From Alentia gelatinosa (lineage: Eukaryota > Annelida > Polychaeta > Phyllodocida > Polynoidae), in contig OX465580.1 in the NCBI GenBank assembly GCA_950022655.1, positions 45,568,028-45,632,027 on the forward strand: a stretch of 64,000 bases of DNA, given 5' to 3'. Within the stretch, counting starts at the first letter, position 1, and each line of letters starts with the position of its first letter. Positions 46,249 to 58,194 of the stretch are shown here, piece after piece. The translations under genes and the position numbers were made by a program. Below the pieces are notes generated by a model. That model saw nothing but the letters and a program-made list of their open reading frames with translations. It did not search any database and was not told where the DNA came from.

Positions 46249-47098
46249 GGGGGCCTTTACATAAATAACGACAACTATGAAAGTGTAATTTTGCGATTCG
46301 AATCATTTCAATTAGTAAAATATGCGACAATTTTTCTTTGATTTTCATGGATCGCAGACAATCACAGAGAAAAAATGTTGCGATGAAATTTAGCGACTAC
46401 GTCTATTACATAAAGAGCATTTTGATCGTTGACCTTATCGCTACAGGTCATTAGCTATGAAAAACCCGACCCGACCCAAAGGGTGGGTCTCACATTAGCG
46501 ATTCCCCACAAAAGTTGTTTTAAACCATATAATCGTTTAATGATTTTTCCTAAAAATCACACTGTTATATACCTCAAGATGTTGTACATTATACCTAATA
46601 AAGAAATTATGAAAAATATTGGGGAAATACCTTTTTTTTTTACCTATGCATCATATAGTCAATTAAGACCATTTTTCATGGTTTAGCAACAGCAATAATT
46701 TTTTTGCGATGGTCTTTAACCTTGTAACAAGCTACAAAGATGAAATATAGACCGCCCCTCATACAGTGACAGAAGGGGTCTGTGTGTGTAAAAAATAAAA
46801 AAACAATAAATACAATTTTTTTAAAAAGAAATAATCGCTGCCAGCGATAATTGTGACTGAAAACAGGCCAGATAGCGATGAAAACGTGGGAAACACCTCC
46901 TAACCTATGACGTCACAAGGGAATTCCCTGCTAAAATTGATCGCAAAATTTTCATAGTTGTAGCTAAAAACAGTCTGGCGATTTCTCAGCGATCGTGATT
47001 GAGCATTCAATTGTAACAGGAAAAAAACAGGATCGCTAAAAACTTATATCGCAAAACGTTTGCGATGGTTTTGGCGACAAACTTATGTAACGCCCCCC
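46249..47098. mobile_element. Foldback element with iterated GCGAT word, nested
   Basis: The ends GGGGGCCTTTACATAA and, in reverse complement, GGGGGGCGTTACATAA form the terminal repeat. An inner pair CAACTATGAAAGTGTAATTT (46270) and AATTTTCATAGTTG in the opposite sense (46943) follows. GCGAT or ATCGC occurs at least a dozen times on both strands. It is inserted within TACGCC copy 2. The 85-residue frame at 46429 has no motif. Confidence 0.7.
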
Positions 47099-47413
47099 TG
47101 GGGCCGTCCTGGGGCTGGCTGGGGGCTTCTCACTGAGATCATCGGTACACATATATACGTCCGGCGTTTATACATCGCGCAGAGGATCTTTCCTCTCGTA
47201 TATGCCAGGTGTGAAATACAGCCAAGACGCATCCATATACAAGAAGGGAACAGTCTTGTATACGCCTCATACGATGGCGTGAAATATGGACGTATGTATA
47301 TGAAAACAAGTCAATATTCAGCCAATACATGCATTTACGTGATGGTGTATATAGGAATAAAGTGGTTAGTTTCATGCAGTGAAGTAGCAAATAGATATCC
47401 AGCATGCATCTAA

Positions 47414-47629
47414 CCCGGCGTTTACACTAGATGATTATGGCCGGCGATTCTAGCATTTTGCAGCTCCTGACGACTTTCAGCAGTAAAAGGATAGAAATCG
47501 TCTAATGTAAACACCAAGCGCACGGCGACTGTAGGTCGTCTGATTACATTTGATTACGCAATACGGCACCACCTCACGACTATTAGACACGCTTTGACCT
47601 CTGCGACTATTTCAAGCCGGCTTGAATTA
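47414..47629 (+). repeat. Arm A of the 3.2-kb inverted structure
   Basis: It begins CCCGGCGTTTACACTAGATG and ends with the palindrome TTCAAGCCGGCTTGAA (47611-47626). Inside is ATCGTCTAATGTAAACACC, the inverted terminal motif, so arm A contains a smaller foldback of about 100 bases at its left. Its reverse-complement copy is A' at 48989-49202. Confidence 0.85.
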
Positions 47630-48988
47630 CCCGGCGTTTACATTAGACGACTAAAAACGTGACGACTGTAGATCGTCAGCCAATAGTCGCCAGGTGGTGG
47701 CAATGTCCACCGCAAAAGTCGTCGACCTTAGAATGTACCAGAGCGTTTACACTGACGACTATAGGTTTTCACAGAATCAACTTTGAATAGATATGGACAT
47801 CGATGATTAATAGTTGTACCTGTGTAAATGGCCATTCATCAGGGGCACACCTGGGGAGGCAGGGGGGGGGCATAGGGGTGCCTCCCCCCCCCCGAAATTT
47901 GTTCCTGTATTTTCATGTGTGTGTATAGGCCTACATGGGCGTACACAGTAAAAAGGGTGTTTACCCCCGCCATAATGATACTAAAAATCATCCCTACTTC
48001 TACTCAGAAGCACCTGAAAAAAAAGTGCCTAACCCCACTAAATTCTTTTCTTCAAAAAACAACCCTTCCAATAAAAATATGATTAAGACCACCATGGAAA
48101 ATAGAACTAGCCCTCCAAAGATGTACTAAGATAGTAAGTAGTAAGTCCCCTGCCCCAATGAAAATATAAATAAATCTTTTTTTTAAGCATAAAGCATTAA
48201 GCATTTTTAGAAAAATAAAGATGAAATAAGCCCAGGCCTCCCCCACAGAGTTACCAATATGAGTCCCTGCCTCAATGACAGTATAAAAACAATAACCCTC
48301 TGCCCCAGCACGGAAGCACCTGAAATTTTTGCCCCCCCCCCCCCACCAAATCTTTTCTTCAAATATGCCCCCCCCCCCCCCCCCAAGGAGATTGTTTGCC
48401 AAAATTAGGTACCCTGCTCCCATGCATGAACCCCTCCCCCCCCCCCCCCCCCCCCCCGGCACAAAATGTAAGAATGTACTATTTTGATGTATCGGAAAAA
48501 CTCGGCTCTGGCGGAGATGATACTGGTACTAAATTTTTTTAAATATATAAAAAAAGGCACCTTAAGAAGATTGCGCCCTCCCCCCCCCCCCCCCTGTTTG
48601 TTAAAAAAAAAGCCCTCCTCCCAGAAAATGAATGAAAAAAGATTCAGCATCCCATGATTTAAAAAAGAGAAATAAAGATGAAATAGGCACCCCCCCCCCC
48701 CTCCACAAGTGCCGTATATATATATCCCTGCCCATAGAATACAAAGAATCCCTCCCTGCCCCAACACAGAAGTGCCTGAAATAATGTACCTATCCACCCC
48801 TCAACCCCCCTCACCCACCTATCCCCCTAACCCCTCAGGCCCCACACCAATCCCCCACACCAATCCCCCCATCCCCCCCCCCCCCCCTCTCCATCGATGC
48901 CATTGAAACAAATCAGACGTTTTGTGTCCAAGGTGCAGGGGGTCGACACTTCTGTTTTCATAGAATCGCCGCCCGTGTAGACGACTAT
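47630..48988 (+). repeat. Arm B (left stem)
   Basis: It starts CCCGGCGTTTACATTAGACG, then GGTGGTGGCAATGTCCACCG, and ends GTGTAGACGACTA. It holds several loosely repeated units of about 110-220 bases with CCCTGCCCCAATG and AGCACCTGAA words and C-runs of 8-20 bases. Confidence 0.85.
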
Positions 48989-49202
48989 TTCAAGCCCGCT
49001 TTAAATAGTCGCCAAGGCCAGAGCCTGTCTAATAGTCGTGAGGTGGTGCCTAATTGCATAATGTGATGTAACCAGACGATCTGCAGTCGCCACGCGCTTG
49101 GCGTTTACATTAGACGACTTCTAGCCTTTTACTGCTGAAAGTCGTCAGGCTGCGCTAAAATGAAGAATCGCCGCCTATAATCGTCTAGTGTAAACGCCGG
49201 GT
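48989..49202 (-). repeat. Arm A' (loop segment)
   Basis: The reverse complement of arm A. It reads TTCAAGCCCGCTTTAAATAG at the left and ends CTAGTGTAAACGCCGGG at 49201. It occupies the exact centre of the B/B' stem. Confidence 0.85.
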
Positions 49203-50575
49203 TAGTCGTCTACACTGGCTGCGATTCTGTGAAAGCAGAGTCGTCGAACCCCTGCACTCTTGAAACAAAACGTGTGCTTTGCTTCAACGACGTGGGGGGG
49301 GGGGGGGGGTAGGGGGTAGGGGGGATGGTGGGTGAGGGGTGTGTGTGTGTGTGTGTGGGATAGTTGGGTGAGGGGGGGGGGGCTATAGGAACATTTTTTC
49401 CAGGTGTTTCTGAGTTGCGGCAGAGGGTGATTCTTTGTATTCTGAGGGTGGGGATTTATATTGGGAAGTTGGTGTGGGGGGGGGGGGGTGTTGCTCATTT
49501 TATCTTAATTTTTCGGGGGGGGGGGGGCTTCTCTGTTTTAAAATCATGGGATGGGGCTATTCCTTTTTCAAAAATTTTTCAGGGGGGGGAGGGCTTTTTA
49601 AAGAAATAGGGGGTAGGGTTCAAATCTATTCAGGTGCCTCTGTGGATGGATGGTTGGGTTGGGTTGGGGGGGGGTGTATATTCACGGGGGCAGGGAACTT
49701 TAATTTTGGTGTTTCTAGGGGGGGGGGGGATTTAAACAAAAATGTTTAATATTCCCTTAGGGGGATTTTTGAAGAAAAAAATTAGGTTTGGGAGGGGGGG
49801 GCAAATATTTCAGGTGTTTCTGTGATGGGGCAAGGGGTGACTGGTTTTGTACTTTTATTGGGGCAGGGATTTATATTGGTACCTCTGTGAAGGGGGGGGG
49901 GGCTTATTTTATCCTTATTTTTCTATGGGGGACTTTTTTCCTTAAATAATGGGTTTGTATTTTTTTTTCATATATTTCCAGGGAGATGGGGCTTTAACAA
50001 AAAAATTAGGGGGTGTGCCATTTTTTCAGGTGGCACTGTGGATGGTCTGTGTGAATTATTTTTATATTTTCATTGGGGCAGGGACTTAATCTTAGTGTAT
50101 CTGTGGGGTACTAATCTATTTTCTATGGGGGTTCCAATAAATTTTTTTTATTGGAGGTGGGGGGGGGGGGCGCCTTCTGAAGAAAAGAATTTAGGGACAG
50201 GGGGATTCAGGTGCTTTTGTGTAGAGGGGGGATGATTTTAAGTATTATTATGGCGGGGGTAAACTCAGTTTTTACAGTGTACGCCCACATATGCACACAA
50301 AAGAACTAGAGGGGAAATTTTCGGTGGAGGGGGCAGGTACCCCTATGTATCCCCCCCCCCTCCCGGGTGCGCTCCTGATAAATGGACATATACACATGTG
50401 CACCAAGGTTAACTCATTTAATTGCCGATGTCCGTTCAACCGAAAGTCCTCAGTGTAAACGCTTGAGTAGATTCTGAGGCTGACGACTTTTGCGGTGGAC
50501 ATTGCCACCACCTGACGACTATTGGCTGACGATCTACAGTCGCCACATATTTAGTCGTCTAATGTAAACGCCGGG
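49203..50575 (-). repeat. Arm B' (right stem)
   Basis: It starts TAGTCGTCTACAC, the complement of the end of B, and ends TCTAATGTAAACGCCGGG. It carries the same series of units as B in opposite orientation with G-runs in place of C-runs. The two stems have diverged in tract lengths and by substitutions, so they are not an assembly artefact of one read. A (GT)n run lies at 49338-49357. Confidence 0.85.
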
Positions 50576-53500
50576 AGCGGTTGGTCATGGAGTCTATGGA
50601 GATCTTGCTATAGATTTCACTAGGCTTTGCCTTTTGGAATCACTACGCCAAAGTCCAGTGATCGCATACGGGAGCCCAGATTAAAACTCATCTAGTTTTA
50701 CGATAGTATCTAGTACTTTGTTAGAGGAAGTGGGTTGGTTACACATCTGAGATTGAAAGGGTCAAAGGACAATGTGCTTCTTTGGCAGTCCAGGGGCAGC
50801 TTCTTGAAGTACTTGGCTTCTAGCTTTTTTTCAGTGACATTAGACTACCTTAATCAGCGAGGAGACCGGAACCCCTAGTTTGGTGGAACCTGCGCTTTAC
50901 CTGTATCCTCCCAAGGATGTGCCCCCTATCTCCACCTATATAGATTTTAATAAGGGTGCAATATATTTGTCCTACTATTTACAGAATTTTTGTCGGAACA
51001 GAACATCCTTGGGAAAATTTCAGGGGGGGGGGAGCTCGTGCCCCCTATGACCCCCTTGGTTTGCCCCTGAATACCGGAGCCGCTGCACTGTCTCCTCGAG
51101 TATTTCACTCTATCTCACGCATGGTATTTTTGTCTTAAAGGCTTAATATTTGGAACTCGTTTTTCATGCATCTACAAGTATTGCAGTCCGTTCTCCGTGA
51201 TTTATTGCTTGTGTGTCGTCCATTCTTCTAGTGTCTACTGGAGTGAGATGACTACAGAAAGTAAGTCTCCTCTAGCATCAACCTGTAACTGCGTCTCTCA
51301 CTATATTATCCTGTCTAGGATTGTCATTAGAGTGTCGCTTTATCAGTTGTGCCATTTTCCGGATATTCATTAATTTATGGCGCATGCTCTTCTTCAACCG
51401 TGAGGTGTTCCTTCCTCAGTCTCGTGCTTTAATATGACGGAGGGTTAGGTTTCCCCATGTTGGGAAGAGTATGAGTGTATTTAAGGTATAGTATGGCAAG
51501 AGTCAAACTAGAGAGCGAGGAGACAACTGTATTGTGTGGCAGCCAGAGCTGGAGTGAGGCCGGGTACTTCTCTTGGTCTCGCCAGATACGTTCCAGTTCT
51601 CATGAGAAGATCTACAGCGACAATTTGGGAGAGTGATCTCGATACGGTGATCAATTGAAATAACGACTTGTACGAATGACAGTGAAACAGAAAAAGAGTG
51701 AACAGTCCCGTGTACAAATTATTAATAATTAGCAATACTTTACAATGAGATATAGATATTGTTGAACGCTTGAAAAGTATAACAACAATTTTACGCACCC
51801 AAGGTAGGATAGTATATTCAGAATGACTGTCGGGGAAAGACATTGAAAATGAATTCTCAGGAAAATTCACAGGGATATCTTAAACAAAATCAGAACTAAA
51901 TGAAAAGTTATTTTTATTACTTTTATAAATATAGATATTGCCTAAATGTCTATTTAAGAAAAAAAACGCGCACGATACACTCATATCAACTAACCCCCTC
52001 CCCCTCCCCCGGACCACGACCACCATCCTATACTTGGATGTAAAATAAACGCAAATAAACCCATTTAACTTGAACTTGAATAGATGGCCGAAGAAACACC
52101 AATATACAGCTACGTATTTGCACATATATTGTCCTGCCTGGTGAGTCTGCATCCACCCCATGTACATCTTACTACAAGTTGAAGGTGCAGCCAATTATCT
52201 CAAGATGGTCCTGAAGAGCGTCTCATGTCTGTCTTGACCCCTGACTTTCCGTCCTCTCTCCCGGCTCCCATATTCAGTGGCCAGTGCACCCGCTGGCGCC
52301 ATTCCTTACCTTTAAAGGCCCGAAGATGACCACTGGACGCCGCGACATTAGCGAATTGCCGACCACAGCCGCCACCCCCGCGAGCAGACTGCACGAGATG
52401 GCCGGCACCGAAAGACGACCTTTTATGGACTATACTGAAACACTATATGCACCATTTATGTTTGCCACATTGTATCTAAGTAGACGGTTATAAAAGTTTT
52501 TATTTTAGTAAACTGGTCTTTTTTCTTTAACATATTTCATTTATCTTTATTTCTTACCAGCTTTTTTTTGTGAGATCAGTTTGTCCTGATCTTTTCTTTC
52601 CATCATGAGACATGTACACGTTAAATACGCTGCCTAGTATTTGGGAGCATGCTGCAAACACCAACCTTTCACTATCTGCAGGCCAAGACATACGGATTGC
52701 TGAAGTTAGTATAGGAAGCTAGTAGGTGGCTTGATCATATTCCCTCCCCGATTGTTGACTTGGTTGCCAAAAATAGAGCTGGGTCAGCGAATAAGGCTAA
52801 GGGAATTACTTTGTCCTGCCTCTGCTCAAAGAAGGTAAGGTAAAGATTTTGCACTCTTCTACTCGAAATGGAGTTTTAAATGATAGAATGGAGTTATAAA
52901 AAATGACTAAATGTGTTATACATATATATACATCCCAATGCGGTTTCTATGCAGACTCCGTAATCGGTGGTTAATAAAACTGTTGATGCGAGTGTTGTGC
53001 TAATAATGCCAGACAGCTTCATGGTAATGCCTAGACTTGTACATACGTTGTATTTATACAGAGATACCCCTTTTTCCACATTTCAGTAGAAATTCACTTT
53101 TAAATCCCCCCTAAAAAAACAAAAACAAACAAACAAACAAACAAACAAAAAACCCTAACCTTTTCAGTACATAAAATAATGTTATCATAGCTTCATTTAT
53201 ACAAATAGAACTGTGGTTTCTATTCAACTTTAAACTGGCACAAGCCTTGTTTCCACACTTTGTCGGTCTATTTTAGGCAGTCAATTCTACAGAAACGTAT
53301 GGAAGACCAAGGTAGCATAAGGAATCCTAAGCTGTGATTAGTTAAAATTCCCCTACCCATAACAAAGAATGGAAGACAAATCTGAACTGTATACTTTGTG
53401 TGTATCATATGTGTATAGATCAGAATATATATATCATACACTGTCATGCAAGATAAAGGTCTGAAATATAGTCTTCATTATGTTCTGAATTTCAATTATT

Positions 53501-53840
53501 CCCTAATGCAACCAAATCACTTGGTGTCTCTTTTCTAGGCTGCCATCCTAGACAGGAATAGCGTTACTTTGAGTGGTGATTACCAGGTTTGAGCACCAGT
53601 GTTAATGTTTCTCTGTGTCTTTGTGTGTCCCTGTTATTGACCACATTGTAATAACCCAATTAGTTCAGATGTAAGATAGATGATTCTGTTTTTGATGGTA
53701 AACAAAATTTCCACATTTCCAACAAGCATTACTATATATCATGTTTGATAGGTAATACACCTTCATATTTTCAGTGGATTAATGGCCACCTGTTCTCGAC
53801 ATTAGCGAAACACGTTATCATGTTATCGCTTTCTGCCCGT
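50576..53840. other. No recognisable gene
   Basis: About 3.3 kb without a motif-bearing frame. A GC-rich patch at 52200-52400 holds a 69-residue frame (52284-52493) on one strand and a 64-residue frame on the other, neither recognised. A (CAAA)n microsatellite of about 34 bases is at 53117-53150. Confidence 0.45.
53117..53150 (+). repeat. (CAAA)n microsatellite
   Basis: Six or so consecutive CAAA units with A-rich ends. Confidence 0.9.
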
Positions 53841-55825
53841 ACTGGTTGCCATGGTAGCACTTAGAATATCTAAAGAATAGCGACTCGCGTGAGGGAGACC
53901 GGGAAAAGCTATGGTTGGCGATTTTGAGTGGTCGATGCCAATTTCTGTCTCAAATCTCTCCAGCGCTGACCATAGCAATGCAGTAATTCAGAAACTGAAA
54001 TCAGCAAATAAGGCGAAACGTAATCGATTCCTAATGTGCCACTGCTTAAAAGGAAACCAGCGACAGCAAGAGGAGCCAGTAAACACGTTGGACTCAAATC
54101 GGCGACAGCGGAAGCCAGTCGCTTTCTGACAGGTAGACAGATTTCTTAGCCTATTCCAGATAATAGATCTGTGAATGCTGGCATCACCTGGTAAATACCA
54201 CATTTCCCCAGATAATTTACTAAAATGTCAGTTGATGAAAACTTCAGTCCCTGGTGAACTTTGTCATGAATCTTTACAGGAAAGCGGAGTGGTATTCTTT
54301 CACTCACTTGCCAGCTGCTGTCTAAGTCATTCACTTGACGGTGAGCAGACCGTTTTTATTGAGCCTGATCAAGTTTCTGTGTTTCCACCGACAGGGCGGA
54401 TCCTATTCTATCATCGGTTGACTGCTGGTTAACATCATTATTGTCTCCAGTTGTCTCCTTCAGCATTGGAAAATCGTTTTGGTCGTGATAGCGATAGGGA
54501 TAGGTTCAGCAAAGTATATGGTACTGGTCACACTTCCGAGAATGAAGTATTTTCCATACAATTGAAATTTGCTTTCTTGGAACACTGACCAGATATTGTC
54601 ATTTGATTTGTTATTTATGGTATGAACACACTCTCTTCGTTAGATGAGAAATTATCATCTTCTGGGGATATTTCTGTCATCCTCAGGCTCGGATTGTAAA
54701 CTGATTTCAATATGACTGTGAAGGAGTTCTTGTGACATGTCCTAGGATGGTTTTGATCTTATCTTCTGTTGGCAAGTCAGAGGTAGCTTATGGTGTTCCA
54801 CGTATATAGCCAGTTCAGATAGCAATAGCTTGTCAAGCTTGCCTTCACTAAGTAGCTTTCCTCAGCCATAGTCATCATATCCTTTAACATTTCTACATGC
54901 TGCTACCTTACAAGACTTTGTGTCATTGCTTTGACGAGTTCCACATTTACATTTTAAACAGGTCCTCTATATTTTCTTGTTGGAAGTATTCTGCTAACAA
55001 TGTATTTCTCTTTCTGTGCCCGCTGGTACAAAATATTTTATAGGTGGGCAACCCTTCGATCTTGTAAATATTCTATGTTTAGTGTTCTATGTAAATATGT
55101 TACATTTTCTCTTTTATCATCCTTCAAAGAGATGCTGAATCATTTGTTTTGACTTACTTATAATTTGGCCAGTAAGTGTTTTAAAGATCTCATGTAGAGT
55201 ATATATATGCTTAATCCTGTTCATCTATTCCTCAGGTTCAAAGGATGGTGTATCTACCTTAGCTTCTAGTCAACCAGTCAGTTGAGCTGATAGGGAACCC
55301 TGCTCTAAATAACTTATGAGCAGGGTGTCATATATTCAGGATAGCACTAATTATACTGCTTGGCGTATATGATTCCCCCGTGTTCCTTAGGGTTTAAACT
55401 GTATAATTTGAGAATTTAAATCAATTGTGTGGTCCTGCCGTTTTGGCAGGTCCGATCACTATTGATGTCTTGTGGACAGAAAACTCATCAATCACTCTCC
55501 ATTCTCACCTCACACTCTCACCATACACACTCGCCCTCACTTTTCACCATTCCTTCGACCTCACCACACATATTTCATTTCCCACCCACCCGCATCCTTA
55601 TTTTATAATAACCCTACTTTATAGGGCATTATTTACATATTTTATCAAATAAATATCATATTATTATCATAGTACTTATCATACTATCTTACCAATGATC
55701 TTATCAATCAATGAACTATTACCAATTTTAGTACATTACTACTCATATCAATTATGTATTGATTAGTTTATTATCATTTTATGTCATTCATTTTATGTTA
55801 TCATTTCATCATAACTATAATAATA
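53841..55825. other. No recognisable gene; one X-box-like site
   Basis: GGTTGCCATGGTAGC at 53844-53858 resembles an RFX X-box. Frames at 53911-54129 and 54175-54432 are 72 and 85 residues with no recognised motif; the first has a basic C-terminal part. The rest is AT-rich. Confidence 0.4.
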
Positions 55826-55830
55826 TCAAG

Positions 55831-56110
55831 AGACGTCACGAGTTTGGGTCTGAGTTTATTTATGCCACTTATTTTGTTGGCTCCACAATGTCACTCGTCT
55901 TCGACTCGTGAAATTATGGAGCCAACAAAATAAGTGGCATAGATAAACTCAAACTCAAATGAGTGGCGTCTAGATTTTATCCTACCCCGTTTCCATATTT
56001 TTTAAGTATCAGAAAGTAGTGGCATAAACAACACTTTATGTCACTACCCGTGACATAAACAAATCCCATGTTAAGCCTATGGCGTTTTTTATTAGGGGTA
56101 GGATAATACA
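55831..56110. mobile_element. Foldback pair with iterated GTGRCATAA word
   Basis: First hairpin 55831-55971: AGACGTCACGAGTTTGGGTC and its partner GAGTGGCGTCT, then TTATTTATGCCACTTATTTT against TAAGTGGCATAGATAAAC, with TTGTTGGCTCCA matching exactly. Directly after it, TTATCCTACCCC (55977) and GGGGTAGGATAA (56094) form a second inverted pair around three more TTATGTCAC/GTGACATAA words. A shorter relative of the first hairpin is at 63197-63287. Confidence 0.75.
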
Positions 56111-57480
56111 TCTATTTACCCCAGCTGCCTCGTCATCTCATCTGTCCCTGGCTCAGCAGTGTACATAGCAGGTCAGGTGTGGAATTCATCTACGATACAT
56201 CTTTGGCCCTACCCTTGTAGGGCCAATTTTAAAAAAAACAACCATGTAAAGGGGCATGTGTGATAAAGCGTCAAAATATGCGCAGTGGCAAGTGTGTTAT
56301 TTCCAAGTTCTCTAAGACATTCACGAGACCGGTAACTAACAAGGGTAACACCAGGGGGGAGACCATCAAACAAAAGCGAGTATCAATGTGAGTACCTGGA
56401 ATTCATGTATTTGCTCAATAGTTTCACCAGCCATGGCGTGGTCAGACGTCGTTCATTGTTTGTCAGTAAAAAGCGTTATATCAAACCACTGCAGCTCAAC
56501 CATCAGTTGACTTTCAGGGTGGGTTTAGTACCCATCTGTTCAAGTTCAGGCCGACAATAGCCTTGTGTGTGCTGCATGGTGGACTGGTAAACTTAAGAGG
56601 CTGGAGGGAGAACAACTGAAAAAAATACTTGTCATTGTCGGACGAAATGAAAGTAAAGATGAGGATTTGAAGGGAACGCCATCACAACTGTTACAAGATA
56701 TAAAATTGAAAAGATTTGATTGAAAACATCTACAGAAGGGGACTTGTAAATGGAAACTCGTTTCGGGCGCATTTATGTATAGTCTGTTTCGCCAATGCAT
56801 CTGTCAAATAGCAGATCTTCCAAAATGTAAACAAATAAAAGGAAAATCAAAGATGGCAAGGAGTTTCACTGGCGGATGATGTTCGATTTGAAGACCGGGA
56901 TAAACCAAAAGGCCTTAGAGCCATACAAGCAGTTGGGAGGAGTTGCAACATAAAATGTGTATTTCAAGGACTGACAGTTCATATTCAAGACAAAACCTAT
57001 GCCATAATTTCTTGTACGACTCGCCTTTGGATAGGTCATACGGAGTGCTTTCAACGTGAAATAGCGCAATCTGATTGGACGAGAGAGTGACAGAAACGGC
57101 CCAGCGGCAATGTTAAAAATGGTGGACGTCGACTCACCGCTTTTAGGCCGTATTATTAAAAGACCCTACCTTTAAAATACAAACAAACCTACGCTATATA
57201 GATTTTCATCGAGTAAAAACATATATAAACAATATCGTAGATTTAAATAAATGTCTAAGGTTGTCAATAAAGGAACGTACTCACTGCGATATGATTCGAC
57301 TCTGTCGGAGACTTGACTTCTGACGTCAGGCTGCAAAAAGTAAGCAAACCGTTACAAAACGGGTAAATGTACGACAAAAGTGTAAAAAACAACACAGTTA
57401 TAAAATAATGAATATATTAGAATTATTGATGCGATTATTTGCAATTATTAGGCATTTTAGATTTATACGAAAATAATGGT
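56111..57480. other. Upstream region of the recombinase gene; no gene seen
   Basis: No motif-bearing frame. The stretch 57060-57130 has a GC-richer, CpG-containing segment with CAATCTGATTGG, which could belong to a promoter of the gene starting near 57489; this is inference only. Confidence 0.35.
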
Positions 57481-58030
57481 GAACTACAATGCTAAAGGAA
57501 TGCAGTGACAGCGCGCCAGGTTTGTTTATAAACAAGTCGTCTGCATCAGACGCAATGGATGATTTACAAGGAGAATTCGATATTATACTAGGCCAAGAAG
57601 AAATTGATAATGAAAAGGACGATAATGTTGTTGTATTAGAAGACAAGGAAGAATTATCGGCAGAAGAGATACTGAGAAAGTACATAGATAGCCGAAAGTC
57701 AGTGGAAACCAAAAAAAAACCTGATCACGATGCGATTCAATTCATCAAATTCTGCGTTTCACAGGGACATACGGAGAAAATAGAAGACATAGAACCCCTA
57801 AAATGAATATTTTGCTTGCCAACTATTTCATAAAGATCAGAAAACAGGACGAAACCGAATACGAGCCAGAAACCCTGTCAAGTTTCTACTCGAGCATAAA
57901 ACGGTATCTTGAATCAAAATTATACAAAGAAAATATTGTTACAAGCATCCTATTCAAAACGGCCCGGGATGTCTTAGCAGGACGCAAAAAGGAACTGAAG
58001 TCCCAGGGGAAAGGCAACAAGCCAAACAGG

Positions 58031-58194
58031 GTAAGATTTAAGGAAAAGTAAAAAAAGCCAATTGAAAATGATAAAAAATATTTACAAAAATGGATAAATT
58101 TACTAATTTCTATTTAAATGTTATTATTGAGATTGCAATGTATTTCTGAGAAATTTCCTGAAAACCCAAAATATTTTTATTTTTTATTTTTCAG
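58031..58194 (+). other. Intron in the recombinase gene
   Basis: GT-AG intron, 164 bases, donor AGG|GTAAGA and acceptor TTTTTCAG|TGC, phase 0. It interrupts the protein between GKGNKPNR and CDPLTVEEE, which are contiguous in related proteins. That is the main evidence that the intron is real. Confidence 0.75.

Larger units (their letters stand above)
45840..47410. mobile_element. TACGCC-family foldback element, copy 2
   Basis: The left arm CACTTCACGAAAACCACCAT... has its counterpart at the right end (TAACCACTTTATTCC in reverse complement, then TATACACC). Both arms hold TATACGCC/GGCGTATA words and TCACGAAAACC-like termini matching copy 3 at 61500-61560. Between the arms are the C-rich minisatellite at 46020 and a second foldback element at 46249-47098. 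No coding capacity. The tail of the right arm (GCCAGGTGTGAAATACAGCC at 47204) is almost identical to 61374. Confidence 0.7.
47414..50575. mobile_element. Composite foldback element, arrangement A-B-A'-B'
   Basis: Segment A (47414-47629) and segment B (47630-48988) are followed by A' (48989-49202) and B' (49203-50575). A' is the reverse complement of A, and B' the reverse complement of B along its whole 1.36 kb, including the terminal CCCGGCGTTTACATTAGACG and the internal C/G tracts. A and B each begin with the CCCGGCGTTTACA motif, and A' and B' each end with its complement. GTCGTC/GACGAC words are repeated many times in the arms. No believable protein is encoded; glycine-rich frames at 48052-48797 and 49364-49749 come from G/C runs. 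Confidence 0.85.

Noticed and set aside
46429..46686. 85-residue frame
   Set aside because: Lies in the GCGAT foldback element and is AT-rich without a motif.
48052..48797. Glycine-rich proteins on the minus strand (136 and 130 residues)
   Set aside because: They are produced by C-runs of 8-20 bases inside arm B of the foldback element; frames depend on tract length and differ in arm B'.
53911..54432. Candidate host gene exons
   Set aside because: Two frames of 72 and 85 residues without recognised motif, splice-site support or codon bias; listed only as unassigned.
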